A stretch of DNA of 10,088 nt from JAOSJT01 sp035914695. Its GTDB lineage: Bacteria; Bacteroidota; Ignavibacteria; SZUA-365. Made by a program: the position numbers and the translations under genes. This document shows positions 1 through 5,632 of the stretch, piece by piece. The stretch's first letter is position 1. Each line of letters starts with the position of its first letter. Below the pieces are notes generated by a model. That model saw nothing but the letters and a program-made list of their open reading frames with translations, did not search any database and was not told where the DNA came from. The stretch covers positions 1-10,088 of the forward strand of contig JAMIQH010000301.1 of NCBI GenBank assembly GCA_035914695.1. Direction: 5' to 3'.

Positions 1-209
1 GCTTCCGGCCTCGCACCGTCACAGCGGATCCCTTGCCGTCGAGGTGTTTGCTCCTGCAGGAATCCAATGGTAAAATCACGTTGTGTACGTGGAAAACGGA
101 TCATCAATGACACGGAAAACCAAAATAACCCGTAATTTCAATCACTAACAGGGGTCAATTTTCGGTTATCAAACGGGGTCAATTTTCAAATAGCGTTACC
201 AAACTGCGG
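1..209. other. Left-edge non-coding stretch, possible insertion-sequence remnant
   Basis: I find no convincing gene here. It is more AT-rich than what follows, especially from about 65 to 200. A minus-strand reading frame begins at an ATG at 104-102 and stays open to the window edge (34 codons). It has no Shine-Dalgarno sequence and resembles no family I recognise, so I do not call it. The right half contains the 13-bp direct repeats listed separately. The last 20 bases before the tandem array, around 187-209, loosely resemble its core (AATAGC, then CCAAA, then GCGG) and may be a decayed unit. Confidence 0.4.
151..187. repeat. Pair of 13-bp direct repeats, IS21-end-like
   Basis: GGGGTCAATTTTC occurs at 151-163 and again, identically, at 175-187, a period of 24 bp. 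From memory, several GGGGTCA-TTTTC-type internal repeats are typical of the ends of IS21-family elements, where they serve as transposase binding sites. No istA or istB coding sequence is visible in the window, so this could be the terminus of an element lying to the left or a leftover fragment. The repeat itself is certain; the IS21 assignment is inference. Confidence 0.45.
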
Positions 210-584
210 CTGGGATAATCCGTGAATAGCCAAATCCGCGCCGACCACGCCGCCTTCAACCCCGGGTGTGGGTTATTCAGTGAATAGCCAAATCGCGGCC
301 GCGCGCCCCGGCTTCCGCTCAGGGCGTGGGATATTCAGTGAATAGCCAAATCGCGGCCGCGCGCCCCGGCCTCCGCTCAGGGCGTGGGATATTCAGTGAA
401 TAGCCAAATCGCGGCCGCGCGCCCCGGCTTCCGCTCAGGGCGTGGGATATTCAGTGAATAGCCAAATCCACGCCGCCCTCGCCGCCTCCAACCCCGTGCG
501 TGGGATATTCAGTGAATAGCCAAATCCGCGCCGACCTCGCCGCCTCCAGCCCCGGGCATGGGTTATTCAGTGAATAGCCAAATC
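210..584. repeat. Seven-unit 58-bp tandem array with palindromic core
   Basis: The motif GAATAGCCAAATC starts at 224, 282, 340, 398, 456, 514 and 572, an exact 58-bp period. Each unit has a conserved 27-bp core (for example 326-352) containing the 13-bp palindrome TATTCAGTGAATA, with 6-bp arms around one base. The first unit is the most diverged. The 31-bp segments between cores come in two classes. Those at 295-325, 353-383 and 411-441 are identical except for one base and contain GCGGCCGC plus a CGCCC/GGGCG inverted repeat. Those at 237-267, 469-499 and 527-557 are a diverged class. Because 58 is not a multiple of three, this is not a coding repeat. The near-identity of the middle units indicates recent expansion or homogenisation. 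It lies 270 bp beyond the stop codon of the RAYT-like gene. Confidence 0.93.
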
Positions 585-853
585 CTCGCCCCGAAGCCGC
601 AATCTCAGCCCGGGACCACCCCACCCCCGAACCGATTTCTCCCGAATTTCATAATACCGCATACTCCGAAATAGCGAATCGCCCGCCACGATCTCCGAAA
701 TACCACCTCTACATCCCAAATCCTCCACCTCGGCGCATACCTCTCCCTCGCGAATCGCCACGGGGCGCTCCGGACCTCAGTCGGAAAACAATCGATTACA
801 GCAAGCGGATGCGACGGTCTATCGCGGACCATCACATCCCATATCCCGAACCA
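585..853. other. Non-coding stretch between array and RAYT-like gene
   Basis: I see no supported gene. Two overlapping minus-strand frames of 64 and 76 codons run through it (567-761 and 605-835), but they resemble no family, lack a ribosome binding site, and one enters the tandem array. A string AATAGCGAATCGC near 670-683 resembles the array core (AATAGCCAAATCGC) with one change and one deletion, but it is out of phase with the 58-bp period. It may be a decayed copy. No clear terminator for the minus-strand gene is visible. Confidence 0.4.
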
Positions 854-1678
854 TTACCCCGGCGCCAGCGATAACAACATCGCCTCCGGTTCCACGGTGT
901 GCAGCATCGCCAGCGAGGCGTCCAGCATCTTCGTTACCGTGGGACCGCGCTTCTTCTTCGTCTTACCCGTTCGAGGCGATGCAGGAACCGCGCATGATGC
1001 CCGTAGCACGGTGTCGCGCAGGAATACCGCGCGGCCGAGCATGAGCAATCCGGTTGCTGGCCGCGCTTCGGATAGTGGTGCCCGGGCGTGGTCCTCGCCA
1101 AACAGCGCGAACGCCTCATTCAGCACGGTGCGCAGATTGCGCACGGAAGTAGCTGCCTTGTCGCGCGTGAGCTGTGTGCGCTGCATCGCGGTGTTGAATG
1201 CGCACCGGATCTTCTCGATCTCCCCGGTATCCTCGACAATGCTATCGTGGTAACGCCGCGTCCACACGGCGCGTCCCGTGCTGCCTCGTGCGCTGTTGAT
1301 GGCTCTGGCACTGTTCATTTTCAAAAAGCCCACGAACATGGGGATGGTCATCAATCGACGCGCACGGAAACGATTTCCCCACAGCTCCGGATGCGCCGCG
1401 CTGTGATTGCGGTAGTCGGTGATGGTGACGAGGATTTCCAGCGCATCGGGCGCGAAGCGCGCGGCATCGAGGCGCAGGCAGGGGTAGCGCTGCACGGCGA
1501 GGGCGAGCTTCTCGAAGGTGATTTCCGCATAGGCGTTGAGCCGCAGCACACCACCGCGTTCTTCGCCGAACAGAGCCTCATCGTCCGCGGTCTCGAGTCG
1601 CAGGCAATACGTTCCGGGTGCGGAGTAGTTGTGGCCGCGCCTGCGGGCACGGCGATACGGTATCTCAAGCTGCATCAT
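854..1678 (-). CDS. RAYT-like (Y1/HUH transposase family) protein with lost catalytic residues
   Basis: This 274-residue protein matches REP-associated tyrosine transposases in order and spacing: an N-terminal RRRGHNYSAPGTYCLRL (compare RRS.RL.GYDYSQPGAYFVT), LFGE at 37-40, LDA at 70-72, then a TIPMFVGFLK segment and the VWTRRYHDSI block at 138-147. Family members have MPNHVHGI in the middle; here the aligned residues 76-82 are APDALEI, so both metal-binding histidines are replaced (A79, E81). The family's QYIxxNP block, which carries the nucleophilic tyrosine, aligns with CAFNTAM at 159-165, so the tyrosine is also absent. DNA cleavage is therefore not expected. About 100 extra C-terminal residues include a basic RTGKTKKKRGP stretch. 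GGGGAG lies 3 nt before the first ATG and 6 nt before the second (1675), so the second may be the true start. The uninterrupted frame suggests a retained, possibly DNA-binding role; recent decay is the alternative. The family consensus is from memory. Confidence 0.8.
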   Translation of the reverse strand: MMQLEIPYRRARRRGHNYSAPGTYCLRLETADDEALFGEERGGVLRLNAYAEITFEKLALAVQRYPCLRLDAARFAPDALEILVTITDYRNHSAAHPELWGNRFRARRLMTIPMFVGFLKMNSARAINSARGSTGRAVWTRRYHDSIVEDTGEIEKIRCAFNTAMQRTQLTRDKAATSVRNLRTVLNEAFALFGEDHARAPLSEARPATGLLMLGRAVFLRDTVLRASCAVPASPRTGKTKKKRGPTVTKMLDASLAMLHTVEPEAMLLSLAPG

Positions 1679-1715
1679 TAGCTCCCCGCTAATGGATGAA
1701 GGTCAAATGGAACGC

Positions 1716-1746
1716 GAAACATAACGTGTTCAAACGAATCCCGCAA
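1716..1746 (-). promoter_or_regulatory. Candidate promoter of the RAYT-like gene
   Basis: Read on the minus strand, TTG (1746-1744) is followed after 20 nt by TATGTTTC (1723-1716). The latter matches seven of eight positions of the Bacteroidota -7 element TAnnTTTG, and the spacing fits the usual 19-21 nt. It also reads as a sigma-70-like TTGCGG-17-TATGTT. It lies about 40 nt upstream of the start codon, giving a short leader. This is a pattern match only. Confidence 0.42.
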
Positions 1747-1755
1747 TGCACATCC

Positions 1756-1781
1756 GAATCCGCATGCTGATGCGTTGATTC
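1756..1781. repeat. Imperfect REP-like hairpin upstream of RAYT-like gene
   Basis: GAATC-CGCAT (1756-1765), loop GCTG, then ATGCG (1770-1774), a two-base TT bulge, and GATTC (1777-1781) form a 10-bp stem interrupted by one bulge. Size and shape fit a REP-type imperfect palindrome, and it sits 10 bp upstream of the candidate promoter of the RAYT-like gene. The flanking tetranucleotide typical of classical REPs (GTAG or similar) is not evident. It could alternatively be an operator. Confidence 0.45.
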
Positions 1782-1947
1782 CGCGTTGTTTCGAAGGAGC
1801 GCGAATCCCGGTGCAAGTTGAAACCGTCTCGATCCATTCGATGGCCATGGTGCCACCATATTGAGGCAACGAGTACCTCCGGTTCGCACGCTCGTGCAGA
1901 CCCGGCGAAGCACGGCGGCATCAAGGTGAGTGGCGGTTGGAGAGGGC

Positions 1948-1978
1948 TTGACATTCCACCGGCCAATTCTTACCATTG
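1948..1978 (+). promoter_or_regulatory. Candidate promoter of the VWA/T9SS protein gene
   Basis: TTGACA (1948-1953) is followed after 17 nt by TACCAT. Read as a Bacteroidota promoter, TTG (1948-1950) is followed after 20 nt by TACCATTG (1971-1978), which matches TAnnTTTG in all but one position. The geometry is the same as that of the candidate promoter on the opposite strand at 1716-1746. The start codon lies about 190 nt downstream. Confidence 0.42.
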
Positions 1979-2168
1979 TACATCGTTGTCCGAATATCGC
2001 TGTAACCGATGATGGGTTGTGTCACATCCGTATGCCGTGTCCGCTGATGATATCCATCGCGCTGGATGCAGGGCGAACGAAGGTGTGTACGCGAGGGTGG
2101 GTGTTCGGGGACGATTCGCCTGACATTCTCGCAGTGGATAGTTCATAGTTCATGGAAGGAGAGGAACA

Positions 2169-3773
2169 ATGGCACATGGTTTTTGTCGACAATCTCTGTC
2201 AATGGTGCTGTTGGCGGTGGCACTCGTTGCACCCGCGGTCGCGCAACCAACATTGGATTTCAAACGGGTCACGTTGAATCATCCAACGATCGAACTGTAT
2301 TTCACCGTGACCTGTGGTGGGGTGGCACAGCACAATGAAACCGTGGACCACTTTCGTGTGCTTGAAAATGGCACCGCGGTGGACCACTTCGTTCTCATGT
2401 GCTCCGATTCCACGCAACCCGAGCACGTCAGTATGGTCATGCTGATGGATTGCTCAATTTGGATGATGGGTGAACCTCTACGCCGTGCCCGTGACCTCGG
2501 GCATGCACTGATCGACCGATTGGATGGCGTCACCGACGAGGGCACTGTGATGCATTTCAACAATAATTACGTGGTGTATCAGCAGGTCACCTCCATCAAA
2601 CCGATGCTGTACTCCGCTGTTGATGCTATTGGAACAGCAGGCACGCCGATGGTTATGGATGCGTTCTATGCCGGTATATCCGAACTGCTCAATACCGGAA
2701 CGCAGAGAGGTCGAGCGGTGGTGCTGCTGACGCAGGGCCAGATCAGTCCGTCGACGAAAACCATGCAGGATGTACTCTCGCTCGCCCAGCGCTACCACAT
2801 CGCTCTGTTCGTTGTCGCGGTTGATACATCGCAAGCTGCGGAGTATGCTGTTCTCTGCGGGCAAACAGGTGGCAAATTCTATCCGTTGAGCGATCTCGTA
2901 GACCTTGAAGGCGTTGCGGACGACATTCATCGCCGAATCAGGATATTGCCCACCGAATGCATGATCAGGTACAGAAGGGATTGTGCCGACAGCACGATGC
3001 GCGAGGTGACGCTTGAAGTGATTGATGTGTGTGGTGGCAATGCCAGCGACAGCCATTCCTACCGTGCGCCTCTCGACTCCAGCACCTTTCATTTTCTGCA
3101 GCTTGGCTTGGGAGATGTGGAAATTGTCGGTGGTCAGGAAGTTGTCGTTCCGCTTGATCTTTCCCTCCCCACCGTCGGAGATGATTTCCCGCAAAGCGAA
3201 TTCACGCTGCAATTCGATCCGCAGTGCTTGCAGTTCAAGAGCATCTCCGTCCCGGCGATCAGTCCTCTTCACGGCGTGCCCATTTCCTACAATCCCGTTC
3301 CCGGCGGTATCCGTGTTGTTATCCCCGAAGGTCGCGCCGCGCCTGCGGCGGGCGTGCTGATGTATGCGACATTTCAATCGGTGGATGCTCCGGACACATT
3401 GCAGTGCGATGTGACCATGACCGATCTGAATTTCAATCGTGGCTGCAAATTGCCGGTGATCGATCCCGGTCGCGTGACAGTGCTGCCTCGTGTGACATCG
3501 ACCACGGCTGCTCGCCCCGGCGGGATCTCGTTGCAGGTGTATCCCGAGCCCGCGACCGATTGGTTGACCGTGCAACTTTCCAATGCCCAAGGGCAAGGTG
3601 TAGTCGTGCAACTTTTTGATGCGTTGGGAAGGAGCGAAGTTCTGTTCGATGGAGTGGCATCTTCATCACAGCTGTCCTGGACGGTGGATCTCAAAGGACG
3701 AGGTCGCGGAGTGTATTTCCTGCTCCTGTATTCGGAAAAAGGTAGCCAGCTCCGAAAAATTGTCACTATGTAG
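2169..3773 (+). CDS. Secreted VWA and cohesin-like protein with T9SS sorting domain
   Basis: The start is supported by AAGGAG 8 nt upstream. Residues 1-25 form a Sec signal peptide (hydrophobic LLAVALVAPAVA, likely cleavage at AVA/Q). Residues 85-260 form a von Willebrand factor A-type domain: the MLMDCSIW strand, GTP-MVMDAFYAG at 158-169, and the VVLLTQGQ strand. The metal site is degenerate: D94 and S96 remain and T159 fits the third position, but the usual last Ser of DxSxS is W98 and the usual Asp before Gly is Q189. Residues about 310-440 look like a cohesin-type beta sandwich (alternating strands, ...SEFTLQFDPQCLQF...). Residues 452-534 form a T9SS type A C-terminal sorting domain (VYPEPATDWLTV, DALGR, GVYFLLL, then a K-IV end). 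The protein is therefore expected to cross the outer membrane and be released or attached to the surface, probably as an adhesion or scaffold protein. The domain calls are from pattern recognition; the partner is unknown. Confidence 0.82.
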   Translation: MAHGFCRQSLSMVLLAVALVAPAVAQPTLDFKRVTLNHPTIELYFTVTCGGVAQHNETVDHFRVLENGTAVDHFVLMCSDSTQPEHVSMVMLMDCSIWMMGEPLRRARDLGHALIDRLDGVTDEGTVMHFNNNYVVYQQVTSIKPMLYSAVDAIGTAGTPMVMDAFYAGISELLNTGTQRGRAVVLLTQGQISPSTKTMQDVLSLAQRYHIALFVVAVDTSQAAEYAVLCGQTGGKFYPLSDLVDLEGVADDIHRRIRILPTECMIRYRRDCADSTMREVTLEVIDVCGGNASDSHSYRAPLDSSTFHFLQLGLGDVEIVGGQEVVVPLDLSLPTVGDDFPQSEFTLQFDPQCLQFKSISVPAISPLHGVPISYNPVPGGIRVVIPEGRAAPAAGVLMYATFQSVDAPDTLQCDVTMTDLNFNRGCKLPVIDPGRVTVLPRVTSTTAARPGGISLQVYPEPATDWLTVQLSNAQGQGVVVQLFDALGRSEVLFDGVASSSQLSWTVDLKGRGRGVYFLLLYSEKGSQLRKIVTM

Positions 3774-3800
3774 CGAGTGATCCTCATTATTGCGCATGGG

Positions 3801-3844
3801 GGCGGGTGCCCGTTGCGGTACCCGCCACGCCTGCGCGGACAGGC
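3801..3844 (+). terminator. Double hairpin after the VWA gene, terminator-like
   Basis: The first stem pairs GGCGGGTGCC (3801-3810) with GGTACCCGCC (3817-3826) around the loop CGTTGC: ten pairs including one G-T. A second stem follows directly: GCCTG (3829-3833) with CAGGC (3840-3844), loop CGCGGA. It begins 28 nt after the stop codon of the VWA gene. There is no run of T afterwards, so it is not a classical Rho-independent terminator. It could act as an mRNA 3'-end stabiliser or be an interspersed palindromic element. Confidence 0.55.
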
Positions 3845-3875
3845 AGGTTACTCAGAACAATGCGGGGCTTTATCC

Positions 3876-4532
3876 ATGAGAACAACGATGTTTCTGCCAT
3901 TGTCGATAAGCATCGCGCTGATCCTTACCGGATGTGGTGATCAGCGCCGGTATGAGGGTCAAAGCGCCACGCAATCCGATACGACGCTGCGCGTTCCCAA
4001 CAGTGCCGTGGAGCGCTTGGAACCGGGCGATCTCGATGTGCTGCTCGTGGGCTACGACATCGCCGATGTGACCAGTGCCGCTTCGTCGGTGCTCGATGGA
4101 AATGAACAACGATATGGCGCGGCTCATCTCGCGGATCGGGATCCCCACACCGTGTGGGCGGTGCGGAATGGTGTCGGAGAATGGATCACTCTGCGCTTGC
4201 ACGGGCCAGAGGAAGTGTGCGGTCTGTATCTTGTGGGCGGATACGCGAAAAGTCGCGCTCTGTGGTCGGCGAACAATCGTGTGCGTTCAATGCGAGTAAG
4301 GTTGTATGCGCATGGCAGTCATAGCGCCTACGACCTCACGATCCCAGACGACCCGGAATTCTCCCATTTCGATGCACAGTTGTGGGGACAGTATATCCCA
4401 TTGCCGCATCGGCCGACGGTGGACAGTATCCATGCTTTCGTCACTTCGGTATATTCAGGAAAAAAGTACAACGATCTCTGTATCACCGCGTTCGAACTGG
4501 TGACCCGTATCACCAGCGAAGAGCCGGAGTGA
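3876..4532 (+). CDS. Lipoprotein with NADase-type glycan-binding (discoidin-like) domain
   Basis: Starting at the ATG at 3876, the 218-residue product opens with a lipoprotein signal peptide whose lipobox is LTGC (residues 17-20), so Cys20 should be lipidated and the protein anchored in a membrane. A low-complexity linker (to about residue 40) is followed by one beta-sandwich domain over residues 65-215. Its marks are the AAHLADRDPHTVWAV, GEWITLRL, VCGLYLVGGYAKS, NNRVRSMRVRLY, SVYSGKKYNDLCITAFEL blocks. This set is the signature of the NADase-type glycan-binding domain, a discoidin (F5/8 type C)-like fold; no enzymatic domain is attached. A GTG further upstream (3777) would extend the frame by 33 codons but reads through the double hairpin and buries the signal peptide. 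The Shine-Dalgarno is weak (GGGG about 10 nt upstream). The ligand cannot be read from the sequence. Confidence 0.78.
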   Translation: MRTTMFLPLSISIALILTGCGDQRRYEGQSATQSDTTLRVPNSAVERLEPGDLDVLLVGYDIADVTSAASSVLDGNEQRYGAAHLADRDPHTVWAVRNGVGEWITLRLHGPEEVCGLYLVGGYAKSRALWSANNRVRSMRVRLYAHGSHSAYDLTIPDDPEFSHFDAQLWGQYIPLPHRPTVDSIHAFVTSVYSGKKYNDLCITAFELVTRITSEEPE

Positions 4533-4561
4533 GGCTGGCACCGTAAAAAATGTGCACCGAC

Positions 4562-4583
4562 GCATCACGCTTTGCAGTGATGC
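4562..4583 (+). terminator. Hairpin after the lipoprotein gene
   Basis: GCATCAC (4562-4568) and GTGATGC (4577-4583) form a perfect 7-bp stem around an 8-nt loop, 29 nt after the lipoprotein stop codon. No T run follows. A transcription terminator or mRNA 3'-end structure is the likeliest role; an operator for the downstream channel gene is possible. Confidence 0.4.
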
Positions 4584-4695
4584 TCGACAGCGTCCCCTGA
4601 ACGACGCACGTTAACGACAATGCGCCCTTCTCCCGCACAAAATCCCGTGTCCATAGTGACCGGTCGCGGAATTCCATCACCATTACTGCACATCC

Positions 4696-5493
4696 ATGCG
4701 CACGCTTTTTTTGAACAATCGATTCATTCTCGTACTCATTGCCTTGAACGCTGCGATAATATTCGCATTGGGCTTTCCACTCGATCCGGTGCTCTCCCAT
4801 TCCCTGACCTTTGTGGATCAGGCCATCACGGTACTGTTCATCGTGGAAATGATCATTAAAATCGGCACGTACGGGTGGAAAGGGTATATACGCGATAACT
4901 GGAACAGGATGGATGCTATTCTCATCCTTCTCTCGGCGCCATCGCTGCTACTCTTCGTTGTGGGCATTGAAAGCGAGGGCCTGGGCTATCTTCTGGTGTT
5001 TCGCCTCACGCGCATGTTCAAGACGTTCCGTTCACTCAAATTCATTCCCGGTATCGAAGGTTTGATTCTCGGAGTGAAACGCGCCTTGAAGGCCTCGGTC
5101 ATCGTCCTGTTCGGATTCGGCGTCTACATTTTTCTTGTCGCCATCCTCTGCTTTCATCTCTTCCGTGAAACCGCGCCGGAGTATTTTCACAATCCACTGT
5201 CGGCGTTGTATTCCACATTTAAAATCTTCACCGTTGAGGGGTGGTATGAAATTCCAGAACACATCACCGTGGGTATGGGACCCGAAGGAAGCATCGCGGT
5301 GTTCGTGTTCTTCATTTTCATCCTACTCACTGGTGGAATTTTCGGTCTCTCTCTGGTGAACTCTATTTTTGTCGACGCAATGGTGGCCGACAATACCGAT
5401 GCGCTCGAAGCGAAAGTGGATGCACTGCAGGAAAAAGTTGATCGTCTCCTCATCCTCCTGACCGGGGAGCAGGATAGTGCTGACAACCGCTGA
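4696..5493 (+). CDS. Voltage-gated cation channel, NaChBac family, CavMr-like filter
   Basis: The 265-residue protein matches the usual length (about 270) and layout of bacterial single-domain voltage-gated sodium channels, which assemble as tetramers in the inner membrane. S1 covers about 10-28; S2 about 38-57 with the conserved E51; S3 about 72-90 with D73 of NWNRMDAIL. S4 (100-117) carries a basic residue at every third position: R103, R106, K109, R112, K115. S5 lies at about 132-155, the pore helix with filter T179-V-E-G-W-Y-E185, and S6 at 198-228. A C-terminal coiled coil (235-256, ALEAKVDALQEKVDRLL) fits the family's tetramerisation stalk. The filter has Gly after the Glu where NaChBac and NavAb have Ser (TLESW), and is closer to TLEGWVD of CavMr, so calcium permeation is plausible. 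The ATG at 4696 is the first start after an in-frame stop at 4657; no Shine-Dalgarno is visible. Channel identity is strong; ion selectivity is inference. Confidence 0.9.
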   Translation: MRTLFLNNRFILVLIALNAAIIFALGFPLDPVLSHSLTFVDQAITVLFIVEMIIKIGTYGWKGYIRDNWNRMDAILILLSAPSLLLFVVGIESEGLGYLLVFRLTRMFKTFRSLKFIPGIEGLILGVKRALKASVIVLFGFGVYIFLVAILCFHLFRETAPEYFHNPLSALYSTFKIFTVEGWYEIPEHITVGMGPEGSIAVFVFFIFILLTGGIFGLSLVNSIFVDAMVADNTDALEAKVDALQEKVDRLLILLTGEQDSADNR

Positions 5494-5632
5494 GATGGAG
5501 GACTTCCAACTCAACAACCTCTTCAGTTGTAGGTGCACATGATCGTAATCCTCTTGCATCCGCGCGCGTTGCTGGGTAAGTTCACTCGTTCATTAAGCTT
5601 TGCATCTGGTTTTCACATCGATTGGAGGAGTC

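Larger units (their letters stand above)
1679..2168. other. Divergent intergenic region without a gene
   Basis: These 490 bases separate the minus-strand RAYT-like gene from the plus-strand VWA gene. They hold one outward-facing candidate promoter for each gene and the hairpin at 1756-1781, all listed separately. Short open frames such as the one at 1818-2012 resemble no family and lack ribosome binding sites. A tandem 7-bp repeat, TAGTTCA twice (2139-2152), lies just before the VWA ribosome binding site. Between about 1985 and 2135 I see nothing recognisable, so the VWA mRNA would have a leader of roughly 185 nt. Confidence 0.5.

Noticed and set aside
1..104. Minus-strand frame open to the left edge (34 codons)
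   Set aside because: It is short, has no Shine-Dalgarno sequence and no recognisable family; an open frame of this length is expected by chance.
210..584. CRISPR array (27-bp repeat, 31-bp spacer, constant period)
   Set aside because: Three of the six spacer segments are essentially identical and the others are related to each other, no cas genes are present, and the core is a short palindrome unlike CRISPR repeats.
567..835. Two small minus-strand frames (64 and 76 codons)
   Set aside because: They have no ribosome binding site, no family resemblance, and they overlap each other; one runs into the tandem array.
1088..1681. Plus-strand open frame opposite the RAYT-like gene
   Set aside because: The minus-strand frame carries recognisable RAYT blocks and a ribosome binding site; the plus-strand translation resembles nothing.
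2478..3611. Minus-strand 377-codon frame opposite the VWA gene
   Set aside because: It is antisense to a gene with a signal peptide, a VWA domain and a T9SS sorting domain. The His- and Arg-rich translation is typical of a shadow frame in GC-rich DNA.
3777..3875. Upstream GTG start for the lipoprotein gene
   Set aside because: It would translate the double hairpin and place 33 residues before an otherwise normal lipoprotein signal peptide.
5569..5602. Promoter-like TTG ... TAAGCTTTG before the membrane protein gene
   Set aside because: The -7 box has one extra base against TAnnTTTG and the spacing is 22 nt, so the match is too loose to call.
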